64,000 bases of DNA from contig NZ_JBDPMD010000006.1 of assembly GCF_039871875.1 (NCBI RefSeq), positions 1 to 64,000 on the forward strand. The letters run 5' to 3'. This DNA is from Sphaerisporangium sp039871875 (lineage in GTDB: Bacteria > Actinomycetota > Actinomycetes > Streptosporangiales > Streptosporangiaceae). Positions 57,813-64,000 of the stretch are shown here, one piece after another (positions within the stretch are counted from its first letter, which is position 1; every line of letters starts with the position of its first letter). The notes beneath the pieces were generated by a model that did not search any database, was not told the DNA's origin, and saw only the letters and a list, made by a program, of their open reading frames with translations. The position numbers and the translations under genes were made by a program.

Positions 57813-58784
57813 ATGCGGCGACGGCAGGTGCTCGCGCTCGGCGCCGGTCTCGTCCCGCTGGTCGCCGGATGCGGGAGCGGCCGCGGCCCCCGTGAACGCG
57901 CCCTGGCGTCCTCCACCGTCTCGGTGATCGTCCCCGGCCCCCAGGGCTGCGGCGCCGACCGGGTCGCGCGGTCGCTGCGCGGCCTGGCCGAGCGGGCGTC
58001 CCTGGTGCGCGGCGTCCAGGTGGTCAACCGGCCGGGGCCCACGGCCCTCGCCGAGTTCGCCGAGACCCGCACCGGCGCGCGGCGCCTGCTGATGGCCGAG
58101 CTGGGGACCGTGGGAATGGTGCGGCCGGACCGCCAGGCGGCCGCCTTCGCCGGCACCACCCCGCTGGCCCGCCTGTGCGGCGAGTGGGAGCTGATCGCGG
58201 TGCCCGCGGCCTCAGCCTTCGGGTCGTTCGGCGCGTTCGCCGACGCCATGCGGCGCGACCCGGCCGCGGTGGCGGTCGCCGGGCGCGCCGAGGGCGGCGT
58301 GGACCACGTCATGTTCGGCATGCTCGCCCAGAGCCTCGGCGTGGACCCGCGGCTGCCGCACTACGTGGCGTGCCGCTCCGGCGACGACGCGGCAGGCGCG
58401 GCGGCGGGCGGGCTGGCCGCCGCCGTCGTCGGCAGCCCCGCCGGCCTCGGTGAACGGCTGCGGGCGGGGGAGCTGCGCGTGCTCGCGGTCTCCGCCCCCG
58501 ACCGCGTACCCGGCCTGGACGCCCCCACCCTGCTGGAGTGTGACACCCACCTGTACTGCGCCGACTGGCGGGCCCTGCTCGGCCCCGGCGACCTGCCCGA
58601 CGACGACAGGGACGCCCTCGTCGGCATGTGCCGCTCGGTCACCGAGACGGCGTCCTGGCGGGAGCACTGCCGCCGCAACGGCTGGGCGCCGCTGTACCTG
58701 GACGGCGACGACTTCGGCCGGTGGCTCGGCGTCGAGTCGGCCCGCCTCAGCAAGGCCTTCGGCGACCTCGGCCTGCGCGCCTGA
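57813..58784 (+). CDS. TctC/Bug-like solute-binding lipoprotein, orphan
   Basis: 323 residues from ATG 57813 behind GGGGGAAAGGG. The signal peptide ends in a lipobox (LVPLVAGC), so it should be membrane-anchored outside the cell. The mature part resembles tripartite tricarboxylate transporter binding proteins: TVSVIVPGPQGCGADRVARSL near the start, GGVDHVMFGMLAQSLG in the middle, and LRAGELRVLAVSAPDRVPGLDAPTLLE, a shape typical of TctC. The TctA and TctB membrane partners are not in the window. The family match is moderate, as the usual PFxPGG loop is altered to VPGPQG. Confidence 0.75.
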   Translation: MRRRQVLALGAGLVPLVAGCGSGRGPRERALASSTVSVIVPGPQGCGADRVARSLRGLAERASLVRGVQVVNRPGPTALAEFAETRTGARRLLMAELGTVGMVRPDRQAAAFAGTTPLARLCGEWELIAVPAASAFGSFGAFADAMRRDPAAVAVAGRAEGGVDHVMFGMLAQSLGVDPRLPHYVACRSGDDAAGAAAGGLAAAVVGSPAGLGERLRAGELRVLAVSAPDRVPGLDAPTLLECDTHLYCADWRALLGPGDLPDDDRDALVGMCRSVTETASWREHCRRNGWAPLYLDGDDFGRWLGVESARLSKAFGDLGLRA

Positions 58785-58942
58785 CCACCGTCCGTCACCA
58801 CATCACCCTCATTCGTGGTGTTTGTGATGCTTCTCTCGTAGTTGACCGCTTCTTGAGGGATTCTTAGCACGCTCGAGCGGTTAGGGTCCGTCCAGATCGG
58901 CCGCCGGAGCGCGGGACGAGGACTGACGAAGGAGCACGGCCG

Positions 58943-60061
58943 ATGTCGTCGGCAGTGAAGTGGATGGTGCTGGTCGTCGCCGTACTGGCGGCGCTGGTGG
59001 TGGTGGAGCTGCTCAGGCGGCTGCTCAGGTCGCGCCGGGTCAACGGCCGCTTCTCGCTGGCGGGCCCGATCGTCGAGCGCTGCACCTGGCCGGGGTTCGC
59101 CACCGCCGGGCTGGTCGCCTTCGAGACCGTCTACGTCCCCGGCATGTCCGGCCAGTTCGCCAACGCCGCGGTCGAGCAGATCGCGGCGGTGCTGCTGATC
59201 ATCAGCTCGGCCTGGCTGATCATCCAGGCCGCCTACGCGGTCACCGACGTGGTGCTCGAGCGGCTCCACGGCGTCGAGGGCGACGCCAACCGCAGGGCCC
59301 GGCGCATCCGCACCCAGATCACCCTGGTCCGGCGGGTCGCCGCCGCGGTCATCATCCTGATCGCCCTCGGCGCGATCATGTTCACCTTCCCCGCCGTGCG
59401 GGCCCTCGGCGCGGGTCTCATCGCCTCGGCCGGCATCGTGGGCGTCGTCGCGGGCATCGCGGCCCAGTCGACGCTGAGCAACCTGATCGCCGGGCTGCAA
59501 CTGGTGTTCAGCGACGCCATACGGCTGGACGACGTGGTCGTGGTGGACAACGAGTGGGGCAGGATCGAGGAGCTCACCCTGACGTACGTGGTGCTGCGGT
59601 TGTGGGACGAGCGGCGGCTGATCCTGCCGGTGTCGTACTTCACCAGCACCCCGTTCGAGAACTGGACCCGGCACGGCAGCCGCGTCATCGGCCACGTGAC
59701 GTTCAGCGTGGACTGGTCGGTGCCGGTGGCCGACCTGCGCGCCGAGCTGTACCGGGCCCTGCGCGAGCACCCCTTGTGGGACCAGAAGGACTGGACGCTC
59801 CAGGTCACCGGCGTGCTGCCCAACGGCCTGGTGGAGCTGCGCGCCCTGATGAGCGCCTCGGACGCCCCGAGCGTGTGGGACCTCAAGTGCGACATGCGCG
59901 AGCACATGGTCGACTACGTCCGCCGCAACCACCCCGAGGCCCTGCCGCGCTTCCGCGTGGAGGACGTCCCCGAGCCCCGCAGGATCGTCGGCGTCCGCGG
60001 CGTGCGCTCCGCCGCAGGCGGCCACGTCGGGCGGGCGGGCTCGGACGGCCGGGACACCTAG
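58943..60061 (+). CDS. MscS-family mechanosensitive ion channel
   Basis: 372 residues from ATG 58943 (GAAGGAGC upstream). Four hydrophobic segments occur at about residues 5-25, 47-62, 70-93 and 130-150, then the pore helix and MscS beta domain: AGIVGVVAGIAAQSTLSNLIAGLQLVFSD, followed by VDNEWGRIEELTLTYVVLRLWDERRLILPVSYF. It would release solutes during osmotic downshock in the cell membrane. The C-terminal tail is Gly/Arg-rich. It converges on the next gene with a 3-bp gap. Confidence 0.94.
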   Translation: MSSAVKWMVLVVAVLAALVVVELLRRLLRSRRVNGRFSLAGPIVERCTWPGFATAGLVAFETVYVPGMSGQFANAAVEQIAAVLLIISSAWLIIQAAYAVTDVVLERLHGVEGDANRRARRIRTQITLVRRVAAAVIILIALGAIMFTFPAVRALGAGLIASAGIVGVVAGIAAQSTLSNLIAGLQLVFSDAIRLDDVVVVDNEWGRIEELTLTYVVLRLWDERRLILPVSYFTSTPFENWTRHGSRVIGHVTFSVDWSVPVADLRAELYRALREHPLWDQKDWTLQVTGVLPNGLVELRALMSASDAPSVWDLKCDMREHMVDYVRRNHPEALPRFRVEDVPEPRRIVGVRGVRSAAGGHVGRAGSDGRDT

Positions 60062-60064
60062 GGT

Positions 60065-61675
60065 TCAGGCGGCCGGGGGGCGCAGCACGCGGGTGGCGCC
60101 GGCGATGAGCGCGGTGGCGAGGATCCAGCCCGAGGCGATGAGGAGGTTGGCCACCCACTGCGTCCAGCCGACCGGCTCCCAGGCCCCGCGCAGCTCGAAC
60201 ACGCTCACCGGGACCAGCAGGTCCAGGGTGTAGGGGAACGCGTGGAAGGTCCGCTGCTCGTCCAGCCCCACCTGCGCGGGCGGAACGGAGGTGAAGACGG
60301 CCGTCCCGGCGGCGAGCAGCAGCGCGAACCAGGCTCCGGCCAGCCACGGGCGGTAGCCGTAGCCGACCGCGAAGTCCAGCAGGTATCCCGCCACCTTGCT
60401 CGGCAGCCCCAGGGTGGCCCGGCGGGCCCGCTGCTTGGCGAGCAGCACCCGCCGCGCGTCCTGGTCGTGCCCGATCCGCCGGTACCACGCGGCGAGCTGC
60501 TCGTACGGCTGCGGCCGGTACTCGTCGGGGTCGCGGGAGACCCAGTCCAGCCGCTCGGCCAGGCGCATGCCGCCGCGCAGCGACTCGAAGGCGAACCCGT
60601 TGAGGCGCACCTTCCCCCGGTAGGCCTCGGTGCCGTCGAGCAGCACCCCGATGCGGGAGTACCCGAGGTTGACCGCGCCCTCCATCGAGGACGGCCGCAG
60701 GATCAGCTCGTCCACCTGCATGTGACTCAGGTGCAGGCTCCACTCCGCGGGCTTGGACCCGCCGTCGGGCTCGGCCTCGTGCCCGGGCCCGGCCTTGAGC
60801 TCGGCCCTGTGGAACGACAACACCCCCGTCACGCGGGCGCCGCGCATCCGCACCGTGCCCTCGGCGGTGAATCCCTGGCTGAACTCGACGCTGGTCGCCT
60901 CCATGTGGTCGGCGTACACCGCGTGGCTGCCCGTCCCCTTGATCACCGCGCGCTGCAGGTAGAGGCCGCTGTTGAAGTGGGCGCCGATCAGCCGCAGGCC
61001 GCCCTCGGTGCGGATGTCGCGGCAGAACGCGCCGCCCTCCACGGTGAGCCCGCCCGCCCACAGCGCCCAGTGGTGCTGGTCCCAGCCGCGCTCGGCCCGC
61101 TCGGTGTCACTGTAGGGGCGCCGCTGGTCGGCCTTGAAGCTCTCGCTGTACGAGGTGTCGGTCGCCGGCGCGTACAGACGGGACTTGGCGAGGCGGAACT
61201 GCCCGGTGATGCGGGCGTTGTCCAGCCGCACCCCGGAGTGCACGGTGCAGGAGTCGAGCTCGAAAAGCCCGTCCACGGTGCAGCGGGCGGCGCGGATGCG
61301 GTGGATGTCGCAGCCGCGGAACCGCACCCCCTTGGTGGTGGCGTCCGACATCGCGATCGGGTCGGTGATGTGGCAGTTGAGGAGGTGGAGCTTGGCGGTG
61401 AGGGTCGCGTCGGACAGGTTGACCAGGCCGGTGATCCGCGCGCCCGCGAGCCGCAGCCCGGCGACCCTCCCGTCCTCGGGAGACTGCGCGCCGAGCAGGA
61501 GCGCGGTCAGCACCTCGGCCCGCACGGTGCGCTCGCGTCCCCACCGGCCGCCGTGCGCCGGGTCGTCCCGCTCGGCGTCGCCGGTGCGCAGGTCGACCCA
61601 CGCGCCGGTGGGATAGGCCTCCCACACCCGGCGTTCCGCCGGGGTCAGCCGCCAGAACGGTCGTGATCTTCGCAC
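60065..61675 (-). CDS. Membrane-anchored pentapeptide/beta-helix-like protein, often called membrane-associated oxidoreductase
   Basis: 536 residues. Most of the protein is a run of short repeating strands (GLRLAGARITGLVNLSDATL, LHLLNCHITDPIAMSDATTKGVRFRGCDI, GVRLDNARITGQFRLAKS), which suggests a right-handed beta-helix. The last quarter has about three hydrophobic segments (WLAGAWFALLLAAGTAVF, LLVPVSVFELRG, WVANLLIASGWILATALIAG). Similar actinobacterial proteins are labelled membrane-associated oxidoreductases, but I see no cofactor motif, so that name is doubtful. It may be a scaffold. ATG 61675 is the only clear start. Confidence 0.75.
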   Translation of the reverse strand: MRRSRPFWRLTPAERRVWEAYPTGAWVDLRTGDAERDDPAHGGRWGRERTVRAEVLTALLLGAQSPEDGRVAGLRLAGARITGLVNLSDATLTAKLHLLNCHITDPIAMSDATTKGVRFRGCDIHRIRAARCTVDGLFELDSCTVHSGVRLDNARITGQFRLAKSRLYAPATDTSYSESFKADQRRPYSDTERAERGWDQHHWALWAGGLTVEGGAFCRDIRTEGGLRLIGAHFNSGLYLQRAVIKGTGSHAVYADHMEATSVEFSQGFTAEGTVRMRGARVTGVLSFHRAELKAGPGHEAEPDGGSKPAEWSLHLSHMQVDELILRPSSMEGAVNLGYSRIGVLLDGTEAYRGKVRLNGFAFESLRGGMRLAERLDWVSRDPDEYRPQPYEQLAAWYRRIGHDQDARRVLLAKQRARRATLGLPSKVAGYLLDFAVGYGYRPWLAGAWFALLLAAGTAVFTSVPPAQVGLDEQRTFHAFPYTLDLLVPVSVFELRGAWEPVGWTQWVANLLIASGWILATALIAGATRVLRPPAA

Positions 61676-61706
61676 ATGGGGACTTTAGCGTGCCGTGCCC
61701 CGGAAT

Positions 61707-62024
61707 TTACTCGGGATCCACACGCATCGCCCGTTCCTCGGCGGACAGGTCGTCGTCGTCCGGGCCGATCGAGGAGGCGTACTCCTCGGAGACCACGTCC
61801 GGGTGCGCGCCCTCGTCCGGGGCGACCAGCCGCATGTTCTGCCGCACGGCGCGCGGCGGGCGGTCGGGGACCTCCTGCCGCACCCGGCGCGAGATGCCGC
61901 CGGAGTACTCGGGGTCCTCCGCCTCGAAGTGGTGCCCGAGGCGGACGTCGCCGGTCCACTCCGCGATCTGGGTCTCCTGCTCGTCGTCGCCCATGTCGTC
62001 AGGGCCTCGCCGGTAATCCGTCAT
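61707..62024 (-). CDS. DUF5709-type small acidic protein
   Basis: 105 residues, strongly acidic (IGPDDDDLSAEERAM, DDMGDDEQETQIAEWTGD) with no hydrophobic segment. Its size and composition fit the actinobacterial DUF5709 family of unknown function. It lies between the beta-helix membrane protein and glgC on the same strand, 31 bp upstream of the former gene. An in-frame internal ATG would drop the first ten residues. Confidence 0.65.
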   Translation of the reverse strand: MTDYRRGPDDMGDDEQETQIAEWTGDVRLGHHFEAEDPEYSGGISRRVRQEVPDRPPRAVRQNMRLVAPDEGAHPDVVSEEYASSIGPDDDDLSAEERAMRVDPE

Positions 62025-62085
62025 GTTCTTCGCCTACCCACATATGGTCACTAGTCGCGGGCGCCCCGCAAAAGGACGCGCGCGG

Positions 62086-63321
62086 CTATCGTTCGATGAT
62101 CTCGTTCTTCGCGATGACCACCACTCCCGAGCGCGTCACCGCGAAACGGGAGCGGTCGTACTCCAGGTCCAGGCCGATCCTGGCGCCGTCCGGCACGACC
62201 ACGTTCTTGTCGATGATGGCCCGCCGCACGATGGCGCCCCTGCCGATCTTCACGCCGCCCATGAGCACCGAGTCCTCCACCTGGGAGTGGGAGTGCATCA
62301 CCACGCCGGGCGACAGGATCGACCGGCAGGCGGTGCCGCCGGAGACGATCACGCCGGGGGAGACCAGCGAGTCGTGCGCCTGCCCCACCCGGTCGCCGTC
62401 CTTGTGGACGAACTTGGCCGGGGGCAGCGGGTCGTGCCCGGTGTAGATCGGCCAGTGCGCGTTGTACAGGTTGAACACCGGGTGCGCCGAGACCAGGTCC
62501 ATGTTGGCCTCGTAGTAGGCGTCCAGCGTCCCGACGTCCCGCCAGTAGCCGCGGTCGCGCTCGGTGGAGCCCGGCACGACGTTGTCGGCGAAGTCGTACA
62601 CCTCCGCGCCGCCGGACTTGACGAACATCGGGATGATGTTGCCGCCGAGGTCGTGCCTGCTGGCGGGGTCGAGCGCGTCCTCGCGCAGCGCGTCGATCAT
62701 GGCCTGGGTCTTGAAGACGTAGTTGCCCATGGAGGCGTAGATCTGGTCGGGCGCGTCCGGCAGCCCGATGGCGTCGGTGGGCTTCTCGCGGAACGCCACG
62801 ATGCGCCGCCCGGCCGGGTCGGTCTCGATCACGCCGAACTGGTCGGCCATGGCCAGCGGCTGCCTGATCGCGGCGACCGTCACGTCCGCCCCGGACTGGA
62901 TGTGCTGATCGACCATCTGCCGGGGGTCCATGCGGTAGATGTGGTCGGCGCCGAACACGATGCAGTGCTCGGGCAGCTCGTCGTAGATCAGGTTGAGGTT
63001 CTGGAACAGCGCGTCCGCCGACCCGGCGAACCAGCGGGGCCCGAGACGCTGCTGGGCGGGCACCGGCGCGACGTAGTTGCCGAGCATGGCCGACAGCCGC
63101 CAGGTGCGCGAGACGTGCCGGTCGAGGCTGTGGCTCTTGTACTGCGTGAGGACGACGATCTTGAGGAAGCCGCCGTTGGCGAGATTGGACAACACGAAGT
63201 CGACGAGGCGGTAGATCCCACCGAAGGGGACCGCCGGCTTGGCGCGGTCGGCGGTGAGCGGCATCAGCCGCTTGCCCTCGCCACCGGCCAGCACGATCGC
63301 GAGGATTCTGGACGTCGTCAT
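62086..63321 (-). CDS. glgC: Glucose-1-phosphate adenylyltransferase
   Basis: 411 residues. The nucleotidyltransferase domain has LAIVLAGGEGKRLMPLT, KPAVPFGGIYRLVDF, the GSADALFQN loop and FGADHIYRMD; the C-terminal left-handed beta-helix begins around KFVHKDGDRVGQAHDSLVSPG. It makes ADP-glucose for alpha-glucan synthesis and shares a short divergent promoter region with glgA. A TAACGT element 6 bases before the ATG suggests a leaderless message. Confidence 0.97.
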   Translation of the reverse strand: MTTSRILAIVLAGGEGKRLMPLTADRAKPAVPFGGIYRLVDFVLSNLANGGFLKIVVLTQYKSHSLDRHVSRTWRLSAMLGNYVAPVPAQQRLGPRWFAGSADALFQNLNLIYDELPEHCIVFGADHIYRMDPRQMVDQHIQSGADVTVAAIRQPLAMADQFGVIETDPAGRRIVAFREKPTDAIGLPDAPDQIYASMGNYVFKTQAMIDALREDALDPASRHDLGGNIIPMFVKSGGAEVYDFADNVVPGSTERDRGYWRDVGTLDAYYEANMDLVSAHPVFNLYNAHWPIYTGHDPLPPAKFVHKDGDRVGQAHDSLVSPGVIVSGGTACRSILSPGVVMHSHSQVEDSVLMGGVKIGRGAIVRRAIIDKNVVVPDGARIGLDLEYDRSRFAVTRSGVVVIAKNEIIER

Positions 63322-63388
63322 GCCACGACGTTACCCGGCTTTTCTCCACCAAATCCGCTCAAACATCACACGCGGCTAAGGTCTACCC
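63322..63388. promoter_or_regulatory. Divergent glgC/glgA promoter region
   Basis: 67 bp separate the two start codons. On the minus strand TAACGT (63333-63328) and on the plus strand TAAGGT (63377-63382) each end 6 bases before the respective ATG, positions expected for -10 elements of leaderless transcripts. Neither start has a clear ribosome site. -35 boxes are not obvious. Confidence 0.5.
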
Positions 63389-64000
63389 ATGCGTGTCGAT
63401 CTGCTGAGCCGCGAGTACCCGCCGGAGGTCTACGGCGGGGCCGGTGTCCATGTCGAGTACCTCGCCCGCGAGCTCCGCCGCCTAGCCGACGTGCGGGTCC
63501 GCTGTTTCGGCGCCCCGCGCGACGAACCCGGCGTGCACGCCTACCGCGTGCCCGGCGGCCTGTCGGCGGCCAACGCGGCGCTCCAGGTGCTCGGGGTGGA
63601 CCTGGAGATGGCCGCCGGCTGCGAGGGGGCGGACCTGGTGCACAGCCACACCTGGTACGCCAACTTCGCCGGCCACACGGCCAAGATGCTGTACGGCGTG
63701 CCGCACGTGGTGACCACGCACAGCCTGGAGCCGCTGCGCCCCTGGAAGGCCGAGCAGCTCGGCGGCGGCTACACCCTGTCCTCCTGGGCCGAGCGCGAGG
63801 CGCTGCTCGCCGCCGACGCGGTGATCGCCGTCTCCGAGGGCATGCGCCGCGACGTGCTGGCCTGCTACCCGGACGTCTCGCCCGCCAAGGTCGCCGTGAT
63901 CCACAACGGCATCGACACCGCCGAGTACGCCCCCGACCCCGGCACCGCCGTGCTGACCCGGCACGGCATCGACCCCGGGCGGCCGTACGTGCTGTTCGTC
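63389..64000 (+). CDS. glgA: Actinobacterial GlgA-type glycosyltransferase (GT4), 3' end outside window
   Basis: The first 204 codons are present. The N-terminus MRVDLLSREYPPEVYGGAG is typical of actinobacterial GT4 glycogen synthase/maltose-1-phosphate synthase proteins, with GADLVHSHTWYANFAG, VVTTHSLEPLRPWK, and VIAVSEGMRRDVL later. In mycobacteria the homologue (GlgM) uses ADP-glucose to make maltose 1-phosphate for GlgE; which activity applies here cannot be decided from this part. It is divergent from glgC, its likely supplier of ADP-glucose. Confidence 0.95.
   Translation, partial: MRVDLLSREYPPEVYGGAGVHVEYLARELRRLADVRVRCFGAPRDEPGVHAYRVPGGLSAANAALQVLGVDLEMAAGCEGADLVHSHTWYANFAGHTAKMLYGVPHVVTTHSLEPLRPWKAEQLGGGYTLSSWAEREALLAADAVIAVSEGMRRDVLACYPDVSPAKVAVIHNGIDTAEYAPDPGTAVLTRHGIDPGRPYVLFV

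Overview
The window is very GC-rich DNA from an actinomycete. Supporting signs are GTG and TTG starts, translationally coupled operons, leaderless promoters, the actinobacterial glgC/glgA pair, a DUF5709 protein and an AMIN-like/GerMN secreted protein. A member of the Streptosporangiales is my best guess, at low confidence. There are no mobile elements, CRISPR arrays or rRNA genes that I can see. REGION 1 (1-37030) is most of a modular type I polyketide cluster. Two giant synthase genes lie on the minus strand. PKS-A (36887-21660) has a KSQ-AT-ACP loading module, module 1 (KS-AT-DH-KR-ACP) and module 2 (KS-AT-DH-ER-KR-ACP). PKS-B (15904 to beyond the left edge) has module 3 and module 4 (both KS-AT-DH-ER-KR-ACP) and the start of module 5 (KS-AT-DH...). 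Docking sequences suggest PKS-A hands its chain to PKS-B. All ATs read as malonyl-specific except module 5, which carries the methylmalonyl signature. The predicted chain after module 4 is a dec-8-enoyl thioester, which then gains a methyl branch. Between the two synthases sits a tightly coupled minus-strand operon: a KSIII-like enzyme, a free carrier protein, and E1alpha, E1beta and E2 subunits of a 2-oxo acid dehydrogenase-like complex. A divergent methyltransferase gene follows. This operon looks like a dedicated route for loading an acyl unit from a 2-oxo acid onto a carrier protein and joining it to the polyketide; it is the most unusual part of the window. A conserved motif of about 28 bp occurs at the same distance upstream of both synthase genes and, inverted, upstream of the methyltransferase, suggesting one regulator for the cluster. 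REGION 2 (37130-46340) is mixed: an amidohydrolase, a free-standing deaminase-like protein, a secreted AMIN-like/GerMN protein, a small membrane protein, a run of alcohol dehydrogenase, class I aldolase, carboxylesterase and PLDc_N-like genes, two decayed gene remnants, and tRNA-Val(GAC) and tRNA-Gly(GCC). REGION 3 (46560-56570) has glmS with a small upstream gene, then a sugar-use operon: a LacI regulator with two operators, a lipoprotein sugar-binding protein, two ABC permeases, a secreted glucoamylase-family hydrolase and a GH39-like hydrolase. No ATPase is encoded, so a shared one is probably used. REGION 4 (56690-64000) holds a pirin, an orphan TctC-like lipoprotein, an MscS-type channel, a membrane-anchored repeat protein, a DUF5709 protein, glgC, and the start of glgA cut by the right edge.
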